A stretch of 64,000 bases of DNA from JAICJC01 sp963757605. Lineage in GTDB: Bacteria; Actinomycetota; Thermoleophilia; Gaiellales; JAICJC01. The stretch's first letter is position 1; every line of letters starts with the position of its first letter. The translations under genes were made by a program, and so were the position numbers. Location: the NCBI GenBank assembly GCA_963757605.1, contig CAVWSF010000003.1:372001-436000 (forward strand). Direction: 5' to 3'. Below the pieces are notes generated by a model. The model was not told the DNA's origin. It did not search any database and was given only the letters and a program-made list of their open reading frames with translations. Shown one piece after another: positions 8,487 to 16,221 of the stretch.

Positions 8487-8758
8487 GACACGGACGTCGT
8501 CGCGCGCGGCGGCGCTTGGGCGGGCGCCAGCAGGCCGGCGTCCAGCGCATCGCGCCGTACAGCCTTCTGGAACCGCTTCGGCGCGGCCAGCGGGCGCGTC
8601 TGGCGGCGGGAGTGGCCGGCGACGTTGCCGTGCGCAAGCGACATTCCCGCGGCGAAGAACGCCACGCCGGCAGCGCCCAGCGCCATCTTCGCGTATCGCG
8701 CTCGCCTGTGCGCGGAGGCGATCCGCGCCCTGCCGGCGCCCGGCTGGTGGGTCTCCAT
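8483..8758 (-). CDS. Small single-pass membrane protein in apbE operon
   Basis: A 91-residue protein with a basic N terminus, one hydrophobic segment (MALGAAGVAFFAAGMSLAHG, about residues 25-44) and a basic C-terminal tail (SRRQTRPLAAPKRFQKAVRR). No family is recognised. It is the first gene of the operon with apbE and the ferric reductase-like gene, and its stop overlaps the apbE start. A role as electron-transfer partner or flavinylation target is inference only. Confidence 0.55.
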   Translation of the reverse strand: METHQPGAGRARIASAHRRARYAKMALGAAGVAFFAAGMSLAHGNVAGHSRRQTRPLAAPKRFQKAVRRDALDAGLLAPAQAPPRATTSVS

Positions 8759-8779
8759 GCACGAAGCATCCACGCGGCG

Positions 8780-8808
8780 GGTGAGACCACGGTGAGAGCA
8801 CCCTGAGA
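8780..8808 (-). promoter_or_regulatory. 11-bp direct repeats, OmpR-type operator upstream of apbE operon
   Basis: On the plus strand GGTGAGA (8780-8786), GGTGAGA (8791-8797) and CCTGAGA (8802-8808) recur at exactly 11-bp intervals, just upstream of the ATG at 8758. One-helical-turn direct repeats are typical of OmpR/PhoB-class response regulators. Confidence 0.6.
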
Positions 8809-8820
8809 GCGGTTGTGCTG

Positions 8821-9144
8821 CTACGCGTTCCCGGGATGCGTCGGGCAGGTGATCTTCACCTTGCCGGACGCGGAGACGAACAAGCTGAACCCGGTCGAAG
8901 AGCCGACGCCGTGCCCGGGCTTCGGCACGAAGCCGCCGCCGGCCGGCGCGCCGCTCCGGGTCACGCACACGATCTTGTCGCCGACCCTCACCCGGCCGCC
9001 GAGGTGGAACACATAGTGGCCGGGCTCAAGGCGGATCGTCTTCTTCGCCGAACCGGTGTGCGGGACGGCCGCGCCTTCGGAGGCGGAGACCCAGCAGGCC
9101 GTGCCGATCACCGCCACGATTGAGAGTATTCGCATGTGTCTCAT
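8821..9144 (-). CDS. Small secreted protein, unknown function
   Basis: A protein of about 107 residues with a Sec-type signal peptide (ILSIVAVIGTACWVSASEGA). The mature part has two Cys (KIVCVTRSG and KITCPTHPGNA) and a conserved-looking LEPGHYVFHLGGRVRVGDK strand, suggesting a small beta-sandwich, perhaps cupredoxin-like but without an evident copper site. ATG 9144 and ATG 9135 are both possible starts. No family assigned. It is upstream of, and in the same direction as, the apbE operon. Confidence 0.55.
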   Translation of the reverse strand: MRHMRILSIVAVIGTACWVSASEGAAVPHTGSAKKTIRLEPGHYVFHLGGRVRVGDKIVCVTRSGAPAGGGFVPKPGHGVGSSTGFSLFVSASGKVKITCPTHPGNA

Positions 9145-9193
9145 GCCCCTGAGACGGCGGGGACGGCCGTTCTGTTCCCTGCGGCGTCGATCC

Positions 9194-9910
9194 CTACTGC
9201 AGGCCGCCGTTTGAGTGCAGGAGCTGGCCGGTGATCCAGCCGCCCTCGGGCGAGAGCAGGAAGGCAACCAGCTCGGCGGCGTCTGCGGGCAGGCCCGTCC
9301 GGCCGAGCGGGGTGCGGGCCGAGAGCTCGGCCCGGAGAGGCTCGCCGATCCATCCGGTCTCGGTCGGGCCGGGGTTGACGGCGTTCGCCCGGATTCCCAG
9401 AGGGCCGAGCTCGACCGCCGCCGCCTTCACGACCCTGTCGAGCGCGGCCTTGGTCACGCCGTAGGGCACGTTGTCCTCGAGCGCATCGCTGGTGAACGCG
9501 ACCACCCGTCCGTCGTCCCCGGGCAGCCGACGGGCGAGCTCCTGGATGAGCATCGCGACGGAGCGGGCGTTGACCGCGAAGTGGCGGTCGAGCTCTTCGG
9601 CCGGCGTCTCCATGAGGGGCAGCTCGATGTCCCGGCAGTGGCACGCAACCAGCGCGGACAACCCGCCGCCGAGGCGACGCTCCAGCTCGTCGAACAGGCG
9701 CCCGGCCGAGTCCTGCTCGGACAGGTCGGCCTCCACCGCCTCGGCGCGGACGCCGCGCGCGCGAAGCTCGCCGAGGACGTCGTCCTGATCGCCGTCCCCC
9801 GGCTGCCAGTGGCTGAGACCCACGCTCCAGCCGAGCCCGCCGAGCTTGCGGGCGCACGCCGCGCCGATCCCCCGGCTCGTCCCGGCGCCGGTGATGAGGA
9901 CGTTGGGCAT
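9194..9910 (-). CDS. SDR family oxidoreductase
   Basis: A 238-residue classical short-chain dehydrogenase/reductase. The nucleotide-binding motif is GAGTSRGIG at residues 8-16, the catalytic Ser is in AFTSDAL, and the YxxxK pair is in PYGVTKAALD; NPGPTETGW follows at the usual place. The substrate cannot be told. It ends GGWITGQLLHSNGGLQ, resembling FabG-type reductases. TAGGCT sits 6 bases before the ATG, so it is probably leaderless; the intervening GGGAGG is too close to act as a ribosome binding site. Confidence 0.88.
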   Translation of the reverse strand: MPNVLITGAGTSRGIGAACARKLGGLGWSVGLSHWQPGDGDQDDVLGELRARGVRAEAVEADLSEQDSAGRLFDELERRLGGGLSALVACHCRDIELPLMETPAEELDRHFAVNARSVAMLIQELARRLPGDDGRVVAFTSDALEDNVPYGVTKAALDRVVKAAAVELGPLGIRANAVNPGPTETGWIGEPLRAELSARTPLGRTGLPADAAELVAFLLSPEGGWITGQLLHSNGGLQ

Positions 9911-9916
9911 CCTCCC

Positions 9917-9922
9917 AGCCTA
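9917..9922 (-). promoter_or_regulatory. -10 box (TAGGCT) for leaderless SDR gene
   Basis: TAGGCT on the minus strand is followed by six bases and the ATG at 9910. Confidence 0.55.
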
Positions 9923-10002
9923 CGGCACCCGCCGGCGCCGACGGGCGGCCATGCGGCCGTGACGAAGCGTCACCAGCCGCATGTTTCCGCCGTTTCCTGG
10001 TA

Positions 10003-10076
10003 TCGGGGCGCCGAGATTCGAACTCGGGACCTCACCGACCCGAACGGTGCGCGCTACCAGGCTGCGCCACGCCCCG
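10003..10076 (-). tRNA. tRNA-Pro (anticodon CGG)
   Basis: A full cloverleaf of 74 bases folds on the minus strand: 7-bp acceptor stem CGGGGCG/CGCCCCG, 4-bp D stem, 5-bp anticodon stem CACCG/CGGTG with loop TTCGGGT, and TpsiC arm with TTCGAAT. The anticodon CGG (10042-10040) reads CCG. CCA is not encoded. The C1-G72 pair is typical of bacterial tRNA-Pro. Confidence 0.96.
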
Positions 10077-10086
10077 GAAGCGGGGA

Positions 10087-10347
10087 TTATCGCAGGCGCG
10101 AGTCGCGCCGCGCGCAATATGCGTCGAACGCGACCAGTCGCCGGATCCAGGCCGACATGGCCTCGACCTCGACGTCGTAGAGCAGCCGGTCGGTCTCGAA
10201 GATCTCGATAGCCGCGTCGATCCGCCGCTGGATGCGGCCCCGCAGCGTGTCGCCGCCGGTGCGCTCGAACGCCTGCCGGCGCGCGCGACCGCGGCCCGGG
10301 CGCACGTGCCAGGCCAGGCGGTCGTCGAGCGAGACCCTCTCCGCCAT
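10087..10347 (-). CDS. Small hypothetical protein
   Basis: An 86-residue, strongly basic and helical protein (RGRARRQAFERTGGDTL, GRIQRRIDAAIEIFETDRLL). No family is recognised. The ATG start is supported by a promoter in the divergent gap: TTGCGC, 17 bases, CACGCT, 6 bases, ATG. It lies 10 bases from the tRNA-Pro gene on the same strand. Confidence 0.55.
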   Translation of the reverse strand: MAERVSLDDRLAWHVRPGRGRARRQAFERTGGDTLRGRIQRRIDAAIEIFETDRLLYDVEVEAMSAWIRRLVAFDAYCARRDSRLR

Positions 10348-10353
10348 ACCGGG

Positions 10354-10382
10354 AGCGTGGCGCACGCCGCCCGCCCGCGCAA
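10354..10382 (-). promoter_or_regulatory. Promoter TTGCGC-N17-CACGCT for the small basic protein
   Basis: The -35-like TTGCGC (10382-10377) and -10-like CACGCT (10359-10354) are 17 bases apart, and the -10 ends 6 bases before the ATG, as for the leaderless genes nearby. The -10 deviates at its first base. Confidence 0.4.
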
Positions 10383-10415
10383 GGGGTGGGGTGGCAGGAC
10401 CACCCGTATGGAGGG

Positions 10416-10421
10416 TACGGT
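10416..10421 (+). promoter_or_regulatory. -10 box (TACGGT) for leaderless nif3-like gene
   Basis: TACGGT ends 6 bases before the GTG at 10428, which selects that GTG over an upstream in-frame start that precedes the box. Confidence 0.55.
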
Positions 10422-10427
10422 TGTCTC

Positions 10428-11186
10428 GTGGCCAGCCGGGACGAGATCGTCGCATTCCTCGACGACCACCTCGATGCCGGTGGCTATCCGGACGCGCTCC
10501 CGGTCGGCCTTCAGGTGACCGGTGCCGCGGAGGTGACCAAGGTCGCGACCGGCGTCAGCGCCTCGCTCGAGCTCTTCGAACGGGCGGCCTCGGAGGGCGC
10601 GCAGATGCTGATCGTCCACCACGGCCTCTTCTGGAGCTCGGAGCCGCGCCGGATCGGGGAGCGCGAGCGGGCCCGCCTGGGCTCGCTCTTCGACCACGAC
10701 CTCTCGCTCGTCGCCTACCACCTCGCGCTCGACGCGCACCCCGAGGTCGGGAACAACGCCCTGATCTGCCGCGCCCTGGGACTCGTCGACCCGGTCGGGT
10801 TCGGCGTGCACGGCGACCGCACGATCGGCTTCCTCGCCGCGGCCGACCCTCCGCTCTCGCTGGACGAGCTGCTCGAGCGGGTGCGGGCGGAGATCAACCC
10901 CGAGCCGCTCGTCTTCGACGCCGGCCCGGAGCGGATCCGGCGGGTCGCGGTCATCTCGGGCGCCGCCGCGCAGGACATGCTGCCGGCAGCCGACGCGGGC
11001 GCCGACTGCTTCCTCACCGGCGAGCCGCGCGAGCCCGCGATGGCCCAGGCCCGCGAGGCCGGCATCCACTTCGTCGCTGCCGGCCACTATGCGACGGAGG
11101 TCTTCGGCGTGCGCGCGCTGGGCGATCTCGTGGCTGGCAGGTTCGGCGTCGAGCACGTCTTCGTCGACGTCCCGAACCCCATCTGA
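10428..11186 (+). CDS. Nif3-like dinuclear metal centre protein
   Basis: A 252-residue Nif3/YbgI/YqfO-family protein, which forms toroidal hexamers with two metal ions per subunit. The His-rich motif IVHHGLFW (about residue 63) and HLALDAHPEVGNNALI supply metal ligands; GAAAQDML and FLTGEPREP with AAGHYATE complete the second half. The long insert of some Gram-positive homologues is absent. Its physiological reaction is not established, although annotation as a type 2 GTP cyclohydrolase is common. Confidence 0.9.
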   Translation: MASRDEIVAFLDDHLDAGGYPDALPVGLQVTGAAEVTKVATGVSASLELFERAASEGAQMLIVHHGLFWSSEPRRIGERERARLGSLFDHDLSLVAYHLALDAHPEVGNNALICRALGLVDPVGFGVHGDRTIGFLAAADPPLSLDELLERVRAEINPEPLVFDAGPERIRRVAVISGAAAQDMLPAADAGADCFLTGEPREPAMAQAREAGIHFVAAGHYATEVFGVRALGDLVAGRFGVEHVFVDVPNPI

Positions 11187-11206
11187 GGAGTCCCCCCATC
11201 GGATTG

Positions 11207-11235
11207 TTGACGCAGTCCGGGCGCCTCGGTATCGT
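11207..11235 (+). promoter_or_regulatory. Sigma-70-type promoter TTGACG-N17-TATCGT
   Basis: TTGACG (11207-11212) and TATCGT (11230-11235) are separated by exactly 17 bases, the best housekeeping promoter in the first 20 kb. The -10 ends 6 bases before an ATG at 11242, so the transcript should begin at that codon. Confidence 0.75.
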
Positions 11236-11241
11236 GTGAGG

Positions 11242-11337
11242 ATGGACAGCGGATCGGAGCGGGCCTAGTTGTCCGCACACCTCAACATCCAGTTCGACCT
11301 CTGAGCCCATCGAGCGACATTCGCTCGGTGGGTTTTC
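11242..11337 (+). ncRNA. Structured leader with mini-ORF, upstream of small protein gene
   Basis: The transcript predicted to start near 11242 opens with an 8-codon ORF (MDSGSERA, stop TAG 11266-11268), followed in the same frame by TTG and ten more codons (LSAHLNIQFDL) to TGA at 11302-11304. GTGTG and GGACA before and inside the first ORF can pair with TGTCC and CACAC after it. An intrinsic terminator follows at once. The layout resembles a peptide-dependent attenuator controlling the gene at 11365. Whether the short ORFs are translated is unknown. Confidence 0.45.
11306..11337 (+). terminator. Intrinsic terminator in leader
   Basis: An 11-bp stem (CCCATCGAGCG with CGCTCGGTGGG, one G-U pair), 5-base loop ACATT, then TTTTCTCGTT. 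It lies between the strong promoter at 11207 and the gene at 11365, so it must be read through for that gene to be expressed from this promoter. Confidence 0.85.
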
Positions 11338-11364
11338 TCGTTCAGCGAACAGAAGGGAGCAGGA

Positions 11365-11526
11365 ATGGCGAACCACCTCACGCCGGATGAGCTTTCCAAG
11401 GAATACAGCATGAAGCGCGAAGACGTCATCCGGCTCTGCCACGAGCAGTCCGTCCCGATCTACCACGGCAAGATCGACAAGAGCCTCTTCCAGGCCGTGC
11501 AGGAGGAACTGAGCCCGTCTCGGTAG
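11365..11526 (+). CDS. Small helix-turn-helix-like protein (53 aa)
   Basis: A short protein with an excellent ribosome binding site (GAAGGGAGCAGGA before the ATG). It begins MANHLTPDELSKEYSMKRED and has helical segments that resemble a MerR/excisionase-like DNA-binding fold: sequence LSKEYSMKREDVIRLCHEQ then VPIYHGKIDKSLFQAVQEEL. No named family is assigned. It lies downstream of a terminator-bearing leader, so expression is probably conditional. Ends 33 bases before the carboxypeptidase start. Confidence 0.7.
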   Translation: MANHLTPDELSKEYSMKREDVIRLCHEQSVPIYHGKIDKSLFQAVQEELSPSR

Positions 11527-11559
11527 GACGCCGAAGCGGAGGGCGGCCGTAGCATCTCG

Positions 11560-12819
11560 GTGACCGTTCGTCGAGCCCTGCTCGCGTGCGTGGCCGTGAT
11601 GGCCGTGGCGCCGGCGACCGCAGGCGCGGCCACCCTCGACGCGCGCATCGAGCACCTGATCGCGCGCTCGCAGTTCGCAGGCCCTCGCACCGGGCTCGCG
11701 GTGTTCGACCGCACCACCGGGCGCTACCTGGCGATCCACAACGGCCGCCAGCAGCTGCGGCCCGGATCGAACATGAAGCTGGCGACGAGCGCCGCGCTCT
11801 TCATCCAGTTCGGCCCGTCAGCCCGCCTGCGGACGCGGATCATGGCGTCCGGCCCGCTGTCGGCCGGCACCGTCAACGGCAGCCTGTTCCTCGTCGGCGG
11901 CGGCGATCCGTCGCTCTCGACGAAGCCGTTCGCCCGCGTCGTCCACGGTGGAGGCGGAACGCTCCTGAGCGACGTGGCGGCCGCCGTCAGCGCCCGCGGC
12001 GTACGCCGCGTGATCGGACGCCTCTACGGCGACGAGAGCAAGTTCGACAGCCGCCGCGCCGGGCCGCTCTGGAAGCCGAGCTACTGGCAGGACTGCCCGC
12101 CGATCTCGGCCCTCTCCGTGAACGAGGACCTCTTCAACGCGGGCCACCCACAGGCCTCGCCCAACCCGCCGCTCTTCGCTGCGCAGATCCTCAAGAAGTC
12201 GCTCAAGAACCGCGGCGTCGTGTTCCAGAAGGGGCCGAGCGTGCGCGTCCACCCGAGCTCGGCCTGGGTCGTCGCGTCGGTGCGATCGCCGCACATCTCC
12301 CGGCTCGTGCGCCAGATGGACCTCCCGTCCGACAACTACTACGCCGAGGTCCTGACCAAGGCCCTGGCCGTCCGCGCAGGCCTCTCCGGAACGACCGCCA
12401 ACGGCACGCTCACCACCCGCCGGAGCCTGCGCAGGATCGGCGTCAAGATGCACGGCGCGAGCCTGATGGACGGCTCCGGGCTCTCGCTCGGCGACCACAT
12501 GAGCGCGCGCCAGATCTCCGCGATCCTGCGCCGCTCGGCCCGCCAGTCCTGGGGCTTCTACCTGCACGCGGCGCTGCCCGTGGCGGGCGTGAGCGGCACG
12601 CTCCGCGACCGGATGCGCACCGGCCCGGCCCACGGCAACGCCCACGCCAAGACGGGGACGCTCAACACCGCCTCCGCCCTCTCCGGCTATGTCCGCTCGG
12701 CCAACGGCCACCGGCTCGTCTTCTCGATCCTCCAGAACCGGCGTCCGCAGCTCGACGTCCTGGCCGCCCACCGGCTCCAGGACGCCATCGTCCAGCTCCT
12801 GGCCGGCTCCGGCGTCTAA
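11560..12819 (+). CDS. dacB: D-alanyl-D-alanine carboxypeptidase/endopeptidase, PBP4 type
   Basis: A 419-residue class C low-molecular-weight penicillin-binding protein (peptidase S13) that trims or cuts cell-wall peptides outside the membrane. An N-terminal signal peptide (LLACVAVMAVAPATAGA) is followed by the three active-site motifs: SNMK (Ser about residue 70), SDNYYAE and AKTGTL (about residue 365). Start is a GTG with TAGCAT 4 bases upstream. Its stop codon overlaps the ligA stop on the other strand by 4 bases. Confidence 0.92.
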   Translation: MTVRRALLACVAVMAVAPATAGAATLDARIEHLIARSQFAGPRTGLAVFDRTTGRYLAIHNGRQQLRPGSNMKLATSAALFIQFGPSARLRTRIMASGPLSAGTVNGSLFLVGGGDPSLSTKPFARVVHGGGGTLLSDVAAAVSARGVRRVIGRLYGDESKFDSRRAGPLWKPSYWQDCPPISALSVNEDLFNAGHPQASPNPPLFAAQILKKSLKNRGVVFQKGPSVRVHPSSAWVVASVRSPHISRLVRQMDLPSDNYYAEVLTKALAVRAGLSGTTANGTLTTRRSLRRIGVKMHGASLMDGSGLSLGDHMSARQISAILRRSARQSWGFYLHAALPVAGVSGTLRDRMRTGPAHGNAHAKTGTLNTASALSGYVRSANGHRLVFSILQNRRPQLDVLAAHRLQDAIVQLLAGSGV

Positions 12820-14825
12820 GACGCGGCCAGCCGCTCGAGCTCCGCGAGGTCGATGACGGGCACGCCGAGCGACTCGGCCTTCGCCCGCTTCGAGCCCCCG
12901 CCCTCGCCGGCCAGCACGTAGTCCGTCGAGGCCGAGACCGAGCCCGTCACCTTCGCCCCCAACTCCGCAAGGCGCTCCCCGATCGTGTCGCGCGTGAAGC
13001 CCTCGAGCGCCCCGGTGACAACGAAGGTCTTGCCGGCCAGCGGGCCGGACGGCGCCGCGGGGGCGCGCTTGGGGCCCGACATCGTGAGCCCGGCCGCCGC
13101 GAGCGCGTCGACGATGGCGGCGTGCTCGTCGTCGAGGAACCAGGCCGAGACGGTCTCGGCGATCACGGGCCCGATGCCCTCGACGTCGGCGATCTCCTCG
13201 GGCGTCGACCGCCGCAGCGCCTCCATCGACCCGAACGCGCCGGCCAGGAGCTCCGCGGTGATGCCGCCGACGTGCGGGATCCCGAGCGCGAAGAGGACGC
13301 GGTCGAACGGGCGCGACTTCGACCGCTCGATCGAGCCGACGACGTTCTCGGCCGACGTCGCCTGGAACCCGTCGAGCGGCAGCAGGTCGTCGACCGCCAG
13401 CTTGTAGAAGTCCTGCGGTTGGGAGACGAGCCCCAGCTCGACGAGCCGGGCCACGAGCTTCTCGCCGACGCCGTCCATGTCCATCGCCCCGCGCGAGACG
13501 AAGTGCTTGAGCCCCTCGTAGCCCCGCGACGGGCAGGCCCGGTTGGGGCAGTAGTGGCGCGCCTCGCCCTCGTTTCGGACGATCGGCGTCGAGCACACCG
13601 GACAGCGGTCGGGCATGCGCCAGGCCTTGCGGCGGCGGCCGTCCTGCTCCGGCGCCGGGCCGACAACCTGCGGGATGACGTCGCCCGCCCGCTGGATGAT
13701 GACGCGGTCGCCCTCGCGGATGTCCTTGCGGCGGATGTCGTCCTCGTTGTGGAGGGTGGCGAGCGAGACGGTGACGCCGCCCACGACCACGGGCTCGAGG
13801 ATCGCGTACGGGTTGAGCGCCCCCGTGCGGCCCACGTTCAGGCCGATCTTCTCGAGCTTCGTGATGGCCGTCGTCGGAGCGAACTTGAAGGCGATCGCCC
13901 AGCGCGGGTCGCGGCCGACGGATCCCAGCCGGCGCTGCTGGTCGAGCGACGAGACCTTGACGACGACGCCGTCGACGTCGTAGCTCAAGTCGGCGCGGCG
14001 GGCCTCGAACGCGTGGCAGAAGTCGAGCGCGGATGCGACGTCGGCGTGGAGCTCGGCGTCCGGCGAGACCGGGAAGCCCTGATCGCGGAGCCACGCCAGC
14101 GAGTCCCAGTGGGTGGCGAGCTCGAGGCCCTCCGAGCGGCCGATGCCGTACGCCCACAGGCTCAGCGGCCGGCGAGCGGTCACGGCGGGGTTCTTCTGCC
14201 GCAGCGAGCCGGCCGCCGAGTTGCGCGGGTTCATGAACGGCTTTCCGCCGGCCGCGATCTGCTCCTCGTTCACGCGTGCGAAGCCCTCGAGCGGCAGGTA
14301 GACCTCGCCGCGCACCTCGACGAGCGGCGGAGCGTGCTCACCCGCAAGCCGGAGCGGGATCGATCGCACGGTGCGGAGGTTGGGCGTGACGTCCTCGCCG
14401 ACGACGCCGTTTCCGCGGGTCGCTCCGCGGATGAAGATCCCGTTCTCGTACACCAGCGAGATCGCGAGCCCGTCGACCTTCGGCTCGGTCACGAGCTGGT
14501 AGGGCTCCTCCCCGATCAGCCGGCCGAGGCGCTCGGACCACGCCTCGAACTCGGCGTCGTTTCGGGCGTTCGCGAGCGACAGCATCGGCTGGAGATGCTC
14601 CACCTCGGCGAAGCCGGACCCCGAGACGACCCCGACCCGCTGCGTGGGCGAGTCGGGCGTGACGAGGCTCGGGTCGTCGGCCTCGAGCGCGCGCAGCTCG
14701 CGCATGAGGTCGTCGTACTCCCCGTCCGAGAGCGTCGGCTGGTCGAGGATGTAGTACCGGTGGTCGGCCTCGGCGATCGCTCGCCGGAGCTCCGCTGCAC
14801 GCTGCGACGCCTTGTCCCCACCCAT
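12816..14825 (-). CDS. ligA: NAD-dependent DNA ligase LigA
   Basis: Seals nicks during replication and repair using NAD+. The 669-residue protein shows the full order: Ia domain (ADHRYYILDQPTLSDGEYD), adenylation site with catalytic Lys in TEPKVDGLAIS (about residue 113), OB fold, four-Cys zinc finger (CPVCSTPI ... YCPNRACPSR), helix-hairpin-helix domain, and a C-terminal BRCT domain (GKTFVVTGAL). ATG 14825 is chosen because TATCGT ends 11 bases upstream; a GTG at 14834 would leave only 2 bases. Confidence 0.96.
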   Translation of the reverse strand: MGGDKASQRAAELRRAIAEADHRYYILDQPTLSDGEYDDLMRELRALEADDPSLVTPDSPTQRVGVVSGSGFAEVEHLQPMLSLANARNDAEFEAWSERLGRLIGEEPYQLVTEPKVDGLAISLVYENGIFIRGATRGNGVVGEDVTPNLRTVRSIPLRLAGEHAPPLVEVRGEVYLPLEGFARVNEEQIAAGGKPFMNPRNSAAGSLRQKNPAVTARRPLSLWAYGIGRSEGLELATHWDSLAWLRDQGFPVSPDAELHADVASALDFCHAFEARRADLSYDVDGVVVKVSSLDQQRRLGSVGRDPRWAIAFKFAPTTAITKLEKIGLNVGRTGALNPYAILEPVVVGGVTVSLATLHNEDDIRRKDIREGDRVIIQRAGDVIPQVVGPAPEQDGRRRKAWRMPDRCPVCSTPIVRNEGEARHYCPNRACPSRGYEGLKHFVSRGAMDMDGVGEKLVARLVELGLVSQPQDFYKLAVDDLLPLDGFQATSAENVVGSIERSKSRPFDRVLFALGIPHVGGITAELLAGAFGSMEALRRSTPEEIADVEGIGPVIAETVSAWFLDDEHAAIVDALAAAGLTMSGPKRAPAAPSGPLAGKTFVVTGALEGFTRDTIGERLAELGAKVTGSVSASTDYVLAGEGGGSKRAKAESLGVPVIDLAELERLAAS

Positions 14826-14836
14826 GTCGACCACGC

Positions 14837-14842
14837 ACGATA
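14837..14842 (-). promoter_or_regulatory. -10 box (TATCGT) for ligA
   Basis: TATCGT on the minus strand lies 11 bases before ATG 14825, leaving a leader of a few bases. Confidence 0.5.
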
Positions 14843-14889
14843 GTCGGACCGCGGCAAACCGGTTCGCGCCCGCTCGCGTAGAAGCGCAT

Positions 14890-15244
14890 ATGAACGTCGT
14901 CCGGCGGGATCGGCACGCCGGTCGACGTCACGCTGGCCGACTTCTCGATCGAGATCGCCGGCGGGACCACGCTCGCCGCCGGGACGTACACGTTCATCGT
15001 GACGAACACCGGGCAGACCGGGCACAACCTCACCATCGAGGGCCCCGGCCTCGATGAGCCGGCCACGCCGACATTCACGAGCGGCACGCAGCAGCTCACC
15101 GTGACGCTGACGGACGGCAGCTACGAGCTCTTCCGCTCGGTGCCCGGGCATAAGGAGGCCGGGATGGACGTCGCCGTGACCGTCGGCAGCGGCGGCGGCA
15201 CGACCGAGGACTCGGGCGGCGGCTCCACTGAGAGCAGCGGCTAG
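14890..15244 (+). pseudogene. Decayed cupredoxin-like gene
   Basis: The frame ending at 15244 encodes a plastocyanin-like domain (VDVTLADFSIEIAGGTTLAA, then TNTGQTGHNLTIEGPG, then SVPGHKEAGMDVAVTV) with a Gly/Ser/Glu tail. Two things are broken. The N-terminal part of the domain has no start: the frame runs into a TGA at 14891, and the only ATG (14890) is in another frame. The copper-ligand Cys expected before SVPGH is Arg (FRSVPGH). No signal peptide is left. A truncated product from GTG 14999 is conceivable but would lack the first strands. Confidence 0.65.
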
Positions 15245-15287
15245 CGTCGCACCCAGCCGACTGGACGCGGCCGGCGATGGCACTTGG

Positions 15288-15293
15288 TAGCCT
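15288..15293 (+). promoter_or_regulatory. -10 box (TAGCCT) for leaderless NmrA-like gene
   Basis: TAGCCT ends 6 bases before the GTG at 15300. Confidence 0.55.
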
Positions 15294-15299
15294 CGGCCC

Positions 15300-16202
15300 G
15301 TGGATGCGGTGACCGGAGCGTTCTCCTACACGGGCTCCGTGATCGCCCGCGAGCTGCTCGCGCGCGACCGCTCGGTGCGGACGCTCGCGCGCTCGCCCGC
15401 GCCGCCCGGCCACCCGCTGGCCGGCGCCGTGCGGGTCGCGCCGCTCGACCTGGACGACGAGGCCGGCCTCGTGAGCGCGCTCGACGGCACGGAGGTGCTC
15501 TACAACACGTTCTGGATCCGCTTCCCGCGCGGCGGGTCGACGTTCGAATGGGCGGTGGCGGCGTCGGCGCGCCTCTTCCGCGCGGCTGCCGCGGCCGGGG
15601 TCGAGCGGATCGTCCACATCTCGGTCACGCGGCCGTCGCTCGCCTCGCCCTACGCCTACTTCCGCGCCAAGGCGGCGGTCGACGAGCTGGCCCTGGCCGG
15701 CCCGGTGCCGGCGACCGTCGTGCGGCCGTCGCTCGTGTTCGGCGGCCGCCAGGAGATCCTCGTCAACAACATCGCCTGGTTCCTGCGCCGTGCGCCGGTC
15801 TTCGCCGTCCCCCGGCGCGCGTGCCGGGTGCAGCCGGTGCACGTCGACGACGTGGCGCGGATCGCCGTCGAGGAGGCGGCGCCGGGAGTCGTCGACGCCG
15901 TCGGGCCGGAGACCTTCACGTACCGCGGGCTGGTCGAGCAGATCGGCAGGGCGGTTGGGGCGAGTACGCGGATCGTGCCGCTCCCGGAGCAGGCGGTGGC
16001 CGCGCTCGGCCGTGCCGCCGGGGCGGCGCTCCGCGACACGGTCGTGACCGCGGAGGAGCTGGGTGCCCTCACGGCGAGCCTGCTCACCTCCGACGCCCCG
16101 GCGCTCGGGACGGCCCGGTTCTCGGAGTGGCTCGCCGGGCAGGGCGACTGGCTCGGGCGCGAGTACCACTCGGAGCTCGACCGCCACTGGCGGCAGCGGT
16201 GA
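15300..16202 (+). CDS. NAD(P)-binding protein, NmrA/atypical SDR family
   Basis: A 300-residue Rossmann-fold protein. It begins VDAVTGAFSYTGSVIARELL, containing a G-x-F-x-x-x-G nucleotide-binding loop of the NmrA/complex-I-subunit type. VVRPSLVFGGRQEILVNNI and QPVHVDDVARI match extended/atypical SDRs. The YxxxK pair may be YFRAK (about residue 119). No pathway is evident; it has its own leaderless promoter and ends 20 bases before the glyoxalase-fold gene. Confidence 0.8.
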   Translation: MDAVTGAFSYTGSVIARELLARDRSVRTLARSPAPPGHPLAGAVRVAPLDLDDEAGLVSALDGTEVLYNTFWIRFPRGGSTFEWAVAASARLFRAAAAAGVERIVHISVTRPSLASPYAYFRAKAAVDELALAGPVPATVVRPSLVFGGRQEILVNNIAWFLRRAPVFAVPRRACRVQPVHVDDVARIAVEEAAPGVVDAVGPETFTYRGLVEQIGRAVGASTRIVPLPEQAVAALGRAAGAALRDTVVTAEELGALTASLLTSDAPALGTARFSEWLAGQGDWLGREYHSELDRHWRQR

Positions 16203-16208
16203 CGCCGG

Positions 16209-16214
16209 TATCGT
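16209..16214 (+). promoter_or_regulatory. -10 box (TATCGT) for leaderless VOC gene
   Basis: TATCGT ends 7 bases before the ATG at 16222 with no ribosome binding site between. Confidence 0.55.
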
Positions 16215-16221
16215 TCCGGGG

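Noticed and set aside
9960..10003. Integrated element next to tRNA-Pro
   Set aside because: No integrase, no repeat of the tRNA 3' end nearby and no change in base use.
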